DNA of 64,000 nucleotides from Stagonosporopsis chrysanthemi (lineage: Eukaryota > Ascomycota > Dothideomycetes > Pleosporales > Didymellaceae). Every line of letters begins with the position of its first letter. Position 1 is the stretch's first letter. The notes under the pieces were generated by a model, which was not told the origin of the DNA, did no database searches, and saw only the letters and a program-made list of their open reading frames with translations. Below, one piece after another: positions 54,401 to 64,000 of this stretch. Location: the NCBI GenBank assembly GCA_022560025.1, contig JAFISE010000021.1:186001-250000 (forward strand). Reading direction: 5' to 3'. The position numbers and the translations under genes were made by a program.

Positions 54401-55663
54401 AGGAGAGCCGCTGCAGAAGCGATGTAGTGCGGTTCTCGAGTAGTTGACGCGGGGTTCAGTTGGGTTGTACATGACTACCGAGACTTGGGCCGCAACACTC
54501 TTCCGTTTTGGCAGCTGCTTAGAGTCCAGCAGTGGCAAGGTCGTGTATTGATAGTCGGTGCTGGGAGTCTGCGCTGGCGTGTGCTCTGAAGGGTCCCCGC
54601 CAGCTGCTCCTAAGAGATCATCCTTAGCTACCGAATCGACACGGCTGTCCTTCTTCTTGAGGGAAGGATCCACCACGCTTAAACATTCCAAATATACGCT
54701 CAGATAATCTGAATCATTGCCCTTAGGGTAGAACTTGATCTGCCACTGGTGGCCGCCAACAGTGACAGGATCTGACTTCATGACAATATCACGATTTGGG
54801 TTCTCCCGTGTTCCGTTGTATGCCTCGATGGCCCATTCGATTCGCCCGCTGACACCGACTTTGTATTCCGGCTCCTCCACGGGTAGGAAAGCTCGGCTCT
54901 CCCAATACTCATGATCTAGAGCGCTATGCTCTGCGGAAGCTTCTATCTCCTTCAACTCCTCTTCGTCAGGCGAGGAGGTATCTTCCTGTATGGGATGCCA
55001 TGGGTGCATGCCGTCTTCACCATCTGACGACTCGGAGTCGGATTGCACGAGCTCGACAGGCGGTGGTGGAGGAGGTGGTGACTGGAGATTCGGTTCGAAG
55101 AGAGGAGGAGGCATAATCGGCGGATGATCGGTCTGCATTCGTCGCAATCAGTCAGTGAACTTAAACAAGTGCGATCGGTCATTGCTCACCGAATCGTGCA
55201 CTGAAACAGTAGATTCAGTCTGCGCACTGCTGTCTGCTGCTTCTTCGTTGGAGCCGGCTTGAGCGGTAGAAGCACTCCCAGGGTTTGCTGAGCCATTGGG
55301 TAGCACAAGGTGCTGGTCTGTGTCTGGTGTGGTATCCATGGCATCATCATCAACGACAGCGACCTCGATGGCGATAGCGGTGGCCGAGGTATTAGCAGGC
55401 GCTGAAGAAGTCTGCTCGACTCGAGCTTGTCCATGTGACAAACTCTCACCGTCCTGCATCTCAGCATCGTCCCGGTCGTGCCTCTGGCCGGACTGCGGCA
55501 ATGTGGGAGCCGATGCGTTCATGTCTACATCGGTCGGCCGAGCGGGTGCTGGTGGAGACTGTGGAGGGGTACGTTGCAGGTGATTTGGTGAGTGTGGAGG
55601 GCTGGAGAAAGTAGGTGAAGCTGGTTGCTGGAGATGCAGCGGTTGCTCAACGCTAACACTCAT
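51452..55663 (-). CDS. MATH / USP-like / MORN-repeat / RING-finger fusion protein
   Basis: Very large protein, about 1384 residues. Model: complement of 55190-55663 and 51452-55132. The 57-bp intron (GTGAGC...TGCAG) joins STVSVHDS to TDHPPIMPPPLF; start MSVSVEQPLHLQQP at 55663. Residues 1-250 are disordered with Pro runs. A MATH domain starts near 253 (SGRIEWAIEAYNG, VGGHQWQIKFYPKGND) and continues to FTGYIRIVEDETDCLWEH. Next comes a region laid out like a USP/UCH peptidase (GLQGLMLGEDASAPGGNM, then VDVENMQAAINKSTDLIIPG, and GFVVHKQTLQSYVYQPI), in which I do not see the catalytic Cys box. A low-complexity spacer with PPPPPPP is next. At about 1238-1333 there are four MORN repeats (GHGRMFYHSGATYEGAFQLG, GHGLYTFQNGDTYDGNW). 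Residues 1334-1384 form a C3HC4 RING, CRICWEE...CGHVVACLQC...CPVCRKRV. Inferred ubiquitin ligase with a pseudo-USP scaffold. Confidence 0.88.
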
Positions 55664-56472
55664 GGCTGGGGGAAGGGATTTGCTGCATGTGTGACCCAAA
55701 AAGTTTGGAAGAGAATGGTCGTAGATGCCGCTGAGTCGCAGGCAGAGGAAGCAGGCTCAAGCAGGATACCGTACTACGCACGCAGTGGTACAGCCGGAAG
55801 GCCGCTTATGACGGAGCTATATGCCGGTAGAGCGGCTGCGTTGATGCTGCGCAAGGAAGCAAAGTCGAGAGTGGGAGAATGGGACAAGGGAGTGAGAGGA
55901 GCAGTCGAGGATCAGAGTCAAGAGCGCGAGGATATCGGTCACGACGTGGCTGGGCAACTTAAATCTAGAGCTGCAGGCAGCTATCGATGCACAACACGGT
56001 CACTGGAGTGAGGCGGAAAGCTAAGAGAACCCCCGCGCCCCGTGGCGCGGCTTAGCGAGCCTTGCGCCCTCTCCATCATCGAAAAGCCCTTCTGCAGCTC
56101 CTTACCCAGCTGTTTGCGATCCTGACTCATACATACTGCAGTACACGCAAGGCAGCATAGCGACATGATGGGTCTTAGCAGGCTGCCCTCTGAAGCTCCC
56201 CATCTTCCGAGAGCTCCACACAAGCTAGGCAGAACGGTTCCTAGCCCTGATGAGACTAACGGGGAAGCTGCGACCCACCGCGCTTTCCCTGCAGCTCCCG
56301 CGTCTAACGCACGCCAGGCTTTCCCGCGGCAGCCAACGCCGTGATGATCGTACTCGAGCCGTCAGAAGACACGAATGTTGATGCGCTGCGGCGACGATTC
56401 ACGACACATCTCTACTGATGAAGCACAATCGGGAGCATCTAATCATGTGTCATTGCTGTAGTATACAGAACG
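55664..56472. other. Intergenic
   Basis: 800 bp between the MATH/RING gene start and the deoxyhypusine synthase 3' end. Promoter of the former; no gene is recognised. Confidence 0.5.
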
Positions 56473-57709
56473 CTACCCTTCAGTCTGCGGCAAACTTGCA
56501 AATGTCGCGGCCACTATGAGTGGGAAGACCACGGTTGCCTCTGCATAAACTTTGACGCTGTCGCCGTCCAGTTTGATCTTGCCCCAGCTGACAGCCTCGT
56601 CTGGCCGTGCTCCCGCATCGCTTCCGTCGAACTCCTGAGCAGTATTGACGTACACAGCGCTCTCTGCTCCATTGCGCATGAGGTTGGCGTTCGCAATGTG
56701 GTGCTTGACGATGCCGCCGCCAAGAACAATCATGCCCGTCCTTTTCGCCCGCACCGCAATGGTGTTGATCTTGCGAATGTCCTCGACAATGTCGACACGC
56801 AGCTGTTCTGGCGACGCTTTGAAGGTGTGAAAGTACAGCATGTCGCCAAGACTGCCATCCGTCAAAGCTGGACAGAACACAGGGATGTCGTTCTTCCACG
56901 CCCAGTAGTAGACCGACCGCTCGTCGTTGATTTCTTTGCCCAGACGATGGATCATCTTGCTCGGTGTCCAGTGCAGCGGCTCCTCCGTCTTCTTGCTCGC
57001 CTCCTGCTCCTCCAACATTTTATCTAGAAGTGGCACGACCCAGTCCTCGAACGCGCAATAGTTGCTGTTGGGTACCACAAGATTGCCGATCCTGTTCATG
57101 CCCTTGGCGCGCAGGCCGGCACCAGGCGTGGAGAAAGCACCAAGATAAGTCGGCGCAAGGCATTTGATGAAGTCCTCCTCGACTCCACCGGCGGTGGTGA
57201 CGATGGCAGAGACGTGTTTGTGTTGCACCAGATATCGCAGTGTCTCCCGCAGGCCGGACGAGATCAGGTTAGATGTATATCCCAGGAAGATCGTCGTCCC
57301 GTCATTGGTCTCCGGGTCCTTCCATGCGCGCTGTCACCTGTTAGCAGGAACGCGACGCGCATGAGCGAGGGTGAGACGCCGGTGCTATTTTCGGCGAAGT
57401 CGTTTTGATGCACGGCACCGCTAGCCTGGGCCTCGGCGGCTGTCTCCGTGCTCAACGCTGCAGCTATGAACACTCTGCAACAAGACTCACCATGTCGTTG
57501 ATAATCCGCACTGCTTCGCCCACAGAAGTCGCTTGGAAGCCCATCTGCGAGTAGCCTGCGATGAGCTCCTCGACAGTGATGCTGCGGTTCGCATACTGGT
57601 TGAAGTCGATGCCTTGCACCTCTTTGGCGTCGGCGGGCACGGGCTCAGAAGGCTTCAGAACGGCATCTGTGGCGCCCGCGGGGGCTGCAGCCTCTTGGGG
57701 TGTTGACAT
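56473..57709 (-). CDS. DYS1: Deoxyhypusine synthase
   Basis: Transfers the aminobutyl group of spermidine, using NAD, to one lysine of eIF5A; essential in eukaryotes. Model: complement of 57491-57709 and 56473-57330, 358 residues, normal size. The 160-bp intron (GTGAGT...TGACAG) joins EAVRIINDM to RAWKDPETNDGTTIFLGYTS. The ATG at 57709 (MSTPQEAAAPAGATDAVLKP) is chosen; the frame before it has no ATG. Active-site landmarks: VTTAGGVEEDFIKCLAPTYL, NYCAFEDWV, VYYWAWKNDIPVFCPALTDG, SLGDMLYFHTF, and GGGIVKHHIANANLM with the intermediate-forming Lys. AQEFDGSDAGARPDEAVSWG follows. Divergent from SNT1. Confidence 0.96.
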
Positions 57710-58987
57710 GACGTGTACTGCAGTGTTGCACACAGTCCAATATGCGGTAGGGTGTTGTTGTGGTTGTTATCGCGCGTGCAGCCACCTGGGCATATATGCG
57801 GTGCCCTGACTTGTGCTAAGACGATTTTCGACTTTGCTCTGCGTTCCCCACAACGCTTTCGGCCGTGCGCCAGTGAGATCGTCGGTTCAGCAGCGCACGA
57901 GGTGCCTGGAAGGCCTCGTCCCACTCCTGAGAGGGCTGCGAGATGGGCCGTGGATGTGATTGGCACCGCACAACGCTGCAGGCTCGTTGCAGGCGGTCGT
58001 CGGCGGCCGTCGAATGCTCTGTGGCTGTTCCCTGGGGTTCTCGGCTCTAGGCTGATTGTGCATGAGGTGGGCTGGCCTTGCGGATTCGCCTCGAGCTTTT
58101 AGTGCTTGATTGGCTCCAAGGGGACATGGCCCATGCGGGTCTTTGAAGTTTGGTGTCGCTGCACCGGGTAGCCGCAGGGATGTCGCTCGGGGGCTCGTCA
58201 TGTCTGCGGGTTGGATCCTCGTCTTGTCGTCCCGTGTTCTTCATCACACACTCACGGCTCTGCGACCTCATCCCTCTCTACGGCGCCATGCTGCCAGCGC
58301 CCCTCTGCGCGCCACCTGGCTAATCGACTCTGACGCCTCCCGCTTTTGCTATTTCAACACCCTCTTGACGTACCCCTGGCCATCCACGCACGCAGCAGTG
58401 CAGCGCCACGTTTACGGGGTGAAGTCATCTCTTTTGTGGCCTGCAAATCGTTAACGGCACCTGCTACGCGCACCCAAAGGCCACAAGCAGCTGCTGCTGT
58501 TCCGGACCAACTGCCGGCTCACTGTTGACGCGCTTCTCGAAGGCCGCCGACCCCCAAGGGCGTGAAAAGCCAGCAGCACGTTGCATCTCAGCTTGCCGGC
58601 TGCCAAGCCTTCTGTTCCACACGCGGCGGATCGCAAAGTGCCTTCTGGGGCGCTTTCCCAAACCCACCCGCGCACGGGCCTCTTTGAACTTCTAAACAAG
58701 TCACGAGTTACACACGCCAAATTCGACGCCGCTACCCAAGCACTACGTTTTGACACAACAGCCCTTCGTTCTCACTGGATAGTACTGGGCAACCGACCTT
58801 TGTGACTCTGACGATCGCATCATTACCTAATCACGCTTGCTTGTTCTGTGTTCTGGACAGTGACGGCACCGACGACCGCACTTCGAGACACGTGCATTGC
58901 CATCGCGTCGCATCGACAGAGTCTGGACTGCATTCACGCTCATGCCGCGGTCTTTGAAGCTTTGTCCTCGTCTCTCAAGCTGCAACT
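57710..58987. other. Long divergent promoter region (deoxyhypusine synthase / SNT1)
   Basis: About 1.3 kb, GC-rich. Overlapping frames of 60-130 codons occur on both strands without features. It may include a long 5' leader of SNT1. No RNA or repeat is recognised. Confidence 0.5.
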
Positions 58988-61900
58988 ATGTCCTCGTATC
59001 GCTACCCGGACAACAACAGAAACGGGCGGGACAGATCCCCGCCTTACCGAGACCGCAGACCTTCTGCCTTCGGAGGCGGATACCCGCCCAGAGCTAATGA
59101 CAGCGTGAGACCAAATCAGGACTCTGGCAACTTCCCACCTAGAGACGTTCCTCGAGGACCCAAATCTCTATCTGACGCGCCACGTGGCCCTGCTCCTGGA
59201 AGCTCGTCAGGTACGCCTTCAACACCTCGCGATGGGCGAGGGAGGGGCTTCCCAGGCAGGGGCGAGCCCACGCCTTTGCGGGATGCACCCCCACTAAGCA
59301 GTGGACCAGCGCCTCCAATGGCGAACACGCACAACTCGTGGAGAGCCGATCGAGACCGGGATCGCGATCGTGACTTTGATCGCGACCGCAGAGAAAGGCG
59401 CCCAACTCCACCACCAAGACGCTCGCCCATTCGCGACTCCCGAGATCCTCGTGATCAGAGAGACTTTCCACCACGTGACCTAGATGTAACTCGCGCGCGT
59501 CGCAACTCCCGGGATGGACCACCTTCGGCAGGCTCTACATTCTCGGATCCTCCGATACTTGGCGCAGGCTCGTCATACCGTGGCAGTGGGATCGGTCGAG
59601 GTCGAGGTGGTAGGGATTTTGGAGGACGAGGCAGACCATTCCATAACGACGATCGAGACCGACATCACGATCCCCGAGATCGTCCACCCGAGCGCTCATA
59701 CAGACCACGCAGCCGATCACCGCTACGACGAGACCGAGACCTGCGAGATGAACGAGACTTTGACAGGAGAGATCGTGATGACCGCAGATTCCCCCGAGAG
59801 TACGACTCTTACATAGGACCAGCAGGCGCTGCCAAACCGGGGCCGAGAGCTTTGGACACCCACCGCCCGGGACCATCTGATTCGCGGCATGCACCAGGAA
59901 CGCCAACAGGACCGACTCCTCATTCTTCCCACCATGCGTCTCCGGCAGACCGGTTAGGACCCCAGGTTGACTCATACTCCCGACGCTCTTCGGTTGCCGT
60001 GGATCCATTAGCTGCAAAGGATTCTCGTAGAGACCCTGGTAAGGATGATCTTCTGTTAGCTGGCCGCGCAGAGGCGTCCAGAGAAAGGTATGCCCCACGT
60101 GCTTCATCGCCACCTGCTGCTGTCCCGGCCTTTGGATCTAATGTCTGGAGAAACCCCACGCTTGATGTGAAGCCAAGTGTAGCGACGGCACCGCCATCCA
60201 AGCTTACCCAGGCCAGCAATCCAGCACCATCAACTACGGCACCGTCTGTCGCTGCACCCCTTCCTGCAGCCATTCCCACTCCCGCTCCTACATTGACACA
60301 GGCTGCTCCTGCCAACCACGTTCAAGCTCCAGTTATTTCTACTACTTCAGCATCCACTGTGGTCACAGCTCCTCCCACGCCGGTTGTAGCCAAGACTAGT
60401 TCCACCTCTGTTCCCGTTGCTCCACCCACCGGACCGAAGGCAGATAGACTACAAGATCGACCTACATCTGAGCGACTGCCCATCGATGAGCCTTATCAAG
60501 AAGGCCGGCCAGGGCCACATGGCCCTCCACGCATGGATCCGCCCCCAATCGCGCCATCATCGGCCCTGTCCACAACCGCTAATACTGTTGAGAAAGATCG
60601 AGGGGATGTCAGAGGATCTGTCACACGGACGCCCGGCGGGTTACAGCACTTAGCACGCCAACAACCGCCGCCGTCCACGCCATTGGTGCCATCAAATCCA
60701 GCAAAGTCACCTCCTCAGGGCCCAGCATCGCGACCACGTCCACCGCCATCTGCACCGCAGGCAGCTTTCAGGGCCAACCTATCGCCATCGTTCTCAAGAA
60801 CTCCTCTTCCCTTCCAAGCTCCAAGGGAAGCTTCTGCTGGCGCAGTGCCTCCTCCTCCACCCTTAGGACCCCGGAGCAGCAGTGGCGACACTTCAATCAA
60901 CACTTCACCGAAGAGTTTGCCAGCAAACATCCCCACTGGACCTAAAGCTGATAGAACCCCAATGGCACCTCGACCAGTCCCTCCCTACGCACCGTCAGAG
61001 AGGCCTGGATTCATCGCTCCGAGAGCACCCATGGGCGGTGGACCGAAAAGCATGCAGTGGGTTCGTCCGGGCCTTGTACCTAATCGCCCATCTATACCTA
61101 CCAAACGAGAGTTGCCGGTCGATGATCGCGATCGGTCATTCGGAACAGCCCCGAAAGCCCCAAAGCTTGAGTTGTCTAACACTGCCGCCGCTGTTCATTC
61201 GCAGCGCTTGCAACAGGCTCAATTTGGTTCGCCTTCGTATTTCCGCATTTCTGGGGACGCGGACAGGGCAAAGGGGCGAGCTGCATCGGCAGAACGATCC
61301 ATAGTCCCCACTTTGAAGCCTGGATCGATAGAGGCCAGACGACATTCCGACGTGGTTATGGCAGATGCGTCTCCTCGCCCTGCTCAGCCACCGATCTCGG
61401 CCGCCTCCTCTGCACCAGGCGCACTACAAGATTCTGACGAGGATCTTGATCTCGACGAAGATGACCTTGCGGAGTCGGAAGCGAAATACAACAGGAAGAA
61501 ATCTGCATTGGAGGCTAGGCTTGTCGACCTCAGTGCATCTCACCTGCGTGCAACTACTCCTTTGCAGGAAATCATATTGCTTGCATGCCTCAACGCTAAC
61601 TATCTGCCAGCTCCTTACGAAGACATGGAGCAGGAACTTGTGAAGAGAGAGGACATACCACGCCCATCAGAGATTTTAGCTGTGTCACCTAGTCAGACCC
61701 CCGCTACAAGTAAACCAGTCGAACCGTTAACTCCGAAGGCTGAAGAAACCGACGACAGTAGGGCAGAGAAGAGAGCTGAGCGATCAATCGCACCAGCGAC
61801 AGTCGCCCTACGTCTTCGCCGCGAAGGTTCCAATGAACCAGAAGTCTTGCCTGATCTCAGTGGCCTTCCGTATCTTGGCTCTGGTCCGCCGACGCCATTG

Positions 61901-64000
61901 TCTGATATTGAGCAGGAGCGGCCAGGAATTCCTGCCACTCTCAAATCCAATATGCTGAAGCTGTTCCAGAAAGCTATGCAACCCGAACTGAACGAGGCAG
62001 AGACGTTGCAGCAGTATGCCGCGAGATACAGAAGTTGGCGCCAATCAATCCGCCATTGGGATGAGGAGCGTGAACAAGATGAGCAAGAAAGACAACCTTC
62101 GGTAGAACCCAGCCTAAAAGCCACGACGCCCGATATTCAGAGTTCCACAGTTGGTGCCCTGCTCGATGTTCCTGGTCCGACCGGACGACGTAGTCATGCC
62201 AGTCGATGGGCTACAGAATTGGACCTGGAGGCAGTGATCAAAGAATCCCTTAAGACGGCAGAAGAAGAAAGAATGGGCAAGCAGGACAACGAACCGAAGA
62301 GGAGTATGGCCGATCCGGAGAAAGAAGCTGACCTGCCTCTCGAACTCAGTGAAGCTGAAGCAGAACGACGCAACTTCATTGATACCAATTTCCAGCGTGA
62401 ACCGGGACAGGGTATCTTCGCTTTCCACTACGAACCGCCAGAGGACGACTTTACAACTGAAGAACACCGCGTCATGGTCGTCAACTACAGAGATCAATAC
62501 GCCAAGAAATGGGGCAAGCTTGCAGAGATCTTGTACAAAGAATGTGGCACCGAACGCACCTACAAAGATTGCATCAACCACTACTATGCAACGAAATGGG
62601 CTAGAGAATACAAGGGTAAGGTCCGGGGCAGACGCGGAGGTGCTCGGAAACGCGGTACAGGCGCTGCGCGTGGTCGTGGAGCAATAGCGAACATGGAACG
62701 GCCCGAAGCTGCAGGGGAAGATGGGCAACCTTTACCCGTCACAGAGACCGGGAGACCTCGTCGCTCTGCGGCGCCAACGTTTGGCGGCATGGAGGCTGAC
62801 TTCGACCCAAATGCCACCATACCCACGCAAGGTCGAGTCCGTCGACAGACTGATGCAGACGGAAACCCAGAGAAGGCCAGCAGACGAAGCAAAGCCAACA
62901 AAGAGAAAGGCAAGAAGGTTAAGAACCCATCGCTTGCTGTAGCACCAGCTGGCTCACCCGTTAAGCTTGATCGCAAGGACAAGGTTCCTGGCGTCAAAGC
63001 GGAAGATGAGTTTGGCAAACGACAAGTATTAGAATTGCCTTCACAGATTCATGTTAGTCAACACGAAGATCAGATGGGCGATCCTGCGCTATTGACGATG
63101 AGGGCCAATCATATGGACTTGCCCTCGCTTTCGGGAGGCATACCTGTAGGCCTGATGGACCGACAGAAAACCCAACCGAATGCTAGACCCGGGCCGTCCA
63201 GTTATTGGTCTGTTTCTGAACTGCAAGACTTCGAGAAGAACGTCGCGCATTTCGGCACAGATTGGATCGGGTTCTCCAACCACATGGGCACGAAGACGCA
63301 CATCATGATCAAGAACCAGTATTTGCGCATGGTAGAAGGCGGAAAGTCAGAACTTGAACAGGCGGCAAAAGAGGCTGATGCAAGGCGCGAGCGGGGCGAT
63401 GATTTGGGGCCACCACCAACACCGACTCCTGCGCCCAAGAGGCGTTACGAGAGCACGCAGAGCGTGCTCCCGCGCAATCTCGCTCCAGCTGAACAAAATC
63501 AGTCTCCTCTGATTACTTCAGCCAGTCTGCCCAGGAACTCACCGCCCCCGGCAGCTCATCCTGCGAGATTCTTGCCTCAGGCTACTGGTCAGAGCAAGTC
63601 ACTCGTGCCATCTACATCTGCGTTTTCTACGCTCACAGAGACCGCGCTCGCCTCCGTTCCTTCAATGCCCCAGCACCACTCGCCGCCGGCCGCCACATCT
63701 CGAAGCCAACCACAGCACCATCTTCAGCACAGCGTTTCGCAGCATAAACCGCATCACCTACCACCGCGGGCTGGATTCTTTTCGGACGATTTACAGCCAC
63801 GCCTCGACAATCGAGTGCCATCGCAGTCATCAATGCACCACCCTTCAAGGTCTATGCAATCACATGGAGCACCACAGATGCGCGGTCAAGAGCAGTTGTC
63901 GCAGCCTACCTATCGTGGCCTGAATCACCAGGAGCGGGAGAACATGGTCAGATCCGAGCTTCAGCAGCAAGAGCAGGAGCATCGATATCAGCAGCATCAA
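58988..64000 (+). CDS. SNT1: SANT-domain corepressor Snt1 (Set3 complex), 3' end outside window
   Basis: Frame open without a stop from the ATG at 58988 (MSSYRYPDNNRNGRDRSPPY) to the window end, 1671 codons, checked codon by codon across the low-complexity half. The N-terminus is Arg/Asp-rich with RD/RS repeats (about residues 115-135 and 215-270) and GRGRGG motifs. Residues 300-800 are Pro/Ser/Ala-rich and disordered. A conserved block, YNRKKSALEARLVDLSASHL, begins near residue 835. SANT1 is at about 1153-1206 (DDFTTEEHRVMVVNYRDQYA...YKDCINHYYATKW) and is followed by a basic GRRGGARKRGTG tail. SANT2 is at about 1404-1451 (SYWSVSELQDFEKNVAHFGTDW). The final part is Gln/His-rich. Two SANT domains with this spacing mark the Snt1/SMRT-NCoR-type subunit of the Set3 histone-deacetylase complex. 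No intron is evident. Confidence 0.9.
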   Translation, partial: MSSYRYPDNNRNGRDRSPPYRDRRPSAFGGGYPPRANDSVRPNQDSGNFPPRDVPRGPKSLSDAPRGPAPGSSSGTPSTPRDGRGRGFPGRGEPTPLRDAPPLSSGPAPPMANTHNSWRADRDRDRDRDFDRDRRERRPTPPPRRSPIRDSRDPRDQRDFPPRDLDVTRARRNSRDGPPSAGSTFSDPPILGAGSSYRGSGIGRGRGGRDFGGRGRPFHNDDRDRHHDPRDRPPERSYRPRSRSPLRRDRDLRDERDFDRRDRDDRRFPREYDSYIGPAGAAKPGPRALDTHRPGPSDSRHAPGTPTGPTPHSSHHASPADRLGPQVDSYSRRSSVAVDPLAAKDSRRDPGKDDLLLAGRAEASRERYAPRASSPPAAVPAFGSNVWRNPTLDVKPSVATAPPSKLTQASNPAPSTTAPSVAAPLPAAIPTPAPTLTQAAPANHVQAPVISTTSASTVVTAPPTPVVAKTSSTSVPVAPPTGPKADRLQDRPTSERLPIDEPYQEGRPGPHGPPRMDPPPIAPSSALSTTANTVEKDRGDVRGSVTRTPGGLQHLARQQPPPSTPLVPSNPAKSPPQGPASRPRPPPSAPQAAFRANLSPSFSRTPLPFQAPREASAGAVPPPPPLGPRSSSGDTSINTSPKSLPANIPTGPKADRTPMAPRPVPPYAPSERPGFIAPRAPMGGGPKSMQWVRPGLVPNRPSIPTKRELPVDDRDRSFGTAPKAPKLELSNTAAAVHSQRLQQAQFGSPSYFRISGDADRAKGRAASAERSIVPTLKPGSIEARRHSDVVMADASPRPAQPPISAASSAPGALQDSDEDLDLDEDDLAESEAKYNRKKSALEARLVDLSASHLRATTPLQEIILLACLNANYLPAPYEDMEQELVKREDIPRPSEILAVSPSQTPATSKPVEPLTPKAEETDDSRAEKRAERSIAPATVALRLRREGSNEPEVLPDLSGLPYLGSGPPTPLSDIEQERPGIPATLKSNMLKLFQKAMQPELNEAETLQQYAARYRSWRQSIRHWDEEREQDEQERQPSVEPSLKATTPDIQSSTVGALLDVPGPTGRRSHASRWATELDLEAVIKESLKTAEEERMGKQDNEPKRSMADPEKEADLPLELSEAEAERRNFIDTNFQREPGQGIFAFHYEPPEDDFTTEEHRVMVVNYRDQYAKKWGKLAEILYKECGTERTYKDCINHYYATKWAREYKGKVRGRRGGARKRGTGAARGRGAIANMERPEAAGEDGQPLPVTETGRPRRSAAPTFGGMEADFDPNATIPTQGRVRRQTDADGNPEKASRRSKANKEKGKKVKNPSLAVAPAGSPVKLDRKDKVPGVKAEDEFGKRQVLELPSQIHVSQHEDQMGDPALLTMRANHMDLPSLSGGIPVGLMDRQKTQPNARPGPSSYWSVSELQDFEKNVAHFGTDWIGFSNHMGTKTHIMIKNQYLRMVEGGKSELEQAAKEADARRERGDDLGPPPTPTPAPKRRYESTQSVLPRNLAPAEQNQSPLITSASLPRNSPPPAAHPARFLPQATGQSKSLVPSTSAFSTLTETALASVPSMPQHHSPPAATSRSQPQHHLQHSVSQHKPHHLPPRAGFFSDDLQPRLDNRVPSQSSMHHPSRSMQSHGAPQMRGQEQLSQPTYRGLNHQERENMVRSELQQQEQEHRYQQHQ

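Noticed and set aside
60417..62942. Several + and minus frames of 60-140 codons within 59-63 kb
   Set aside because: All are out of frame with the continuous SNT1 reading frame, which I followed codon by codon from 58988 without meeting a stop.

Overview
The window is nuclear DNA of a filamentous ascomycete. The gene content points to Pezizomycotina, and the overall impression is Dothideomycetes/Pleosporales, but the order is an inference I cannot test here. Evidence: dense genes on both strands, short GT-AG introns (mostly 42-160 bp), a tRNA-Ile(AAU) gene with a 14-nt canonical intron, and many eukaryotic housekeeping genes. No bacterial, viral, CRISPR or operon-like structure was seen. I built gene models by joining exons wherever donor, acceptor, phase and family alignment agreed. 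Every multi-exon model reported keeps an open frame.

Layout. 1-11.3 kb: the 5' part of VPS45 (-), an NAD-dependent epimerase (+), a copper amine oxidase (-), a GIY-YIG/T5orf172-type protein (+) and an aldehyde dehydrogenase (-). 11.3-14 kb: a gene-empty, AT-rich, TpA-rich tract that looks like decayed repeat DNA. 14-20.5 kb: ATG101 (-), a sugar-porter MFS transporter (-) and ORC2 (+). 20.8-30 kb: tRNA-Ile(AAU), ELP3, RVS161 (-), mitochondrial tryptophanyl-tRNA synthetase, a fungal transcription-factor-domain gene (-) and KAE1 (-). 30.5-34.4 kb: an RKM4-like SET methyltransferase (+) and EPL1 of NuA4 (-). 34.4-46.5 kb is more accessory: an orphan ORF, a secreted/membrane cysteine-rich protein (-), a feruloyl-esterase-like enzyme (+), a beta-lactamase-fold hydrolase (+), an unknown protein with a zinc-knuckle-like motif (-), a fragment of a PTH11/rhodopsin-type membrane protein and a lipid-droplet-protein-like membrane protein (-). 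46.9-64 kb: RPA49 (+), a small repeat protein with CRE and TATA elements (+), a Derlin (-), a very large MATH/USP-like/MORN/RING fusion (-), deoxyhypusine synthase (-) and the SANT-domain corepressor SNT1 (+, running off the window end).

How the genes fit together. Most are independent housekeeping units. Several concern translation and tRNA biology (tRNA-Ile, ELP3, KAE1, mitochondrial TrpRS, RKM4-like, deoxyhypusine synthase). Others concern chromatin and transcription (ORC2, EPL1, SNT1, RPA49) or membrane traffic, quality control and autophagy (VPS45, RVS161, Derlin, ATG101). The accessory genes between 35 and 45 kb suggest a plant-associated or saprotrophic lifestyle. I found no convincing new multi-gene system. 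The best leads are single genes: the MATH/USP-like/MORN/RING fusion, the T5orf172 protein with its cysteine-rich N-terminus, the zinc-knuckle-like orphan, and the small stress-type repeat protein.
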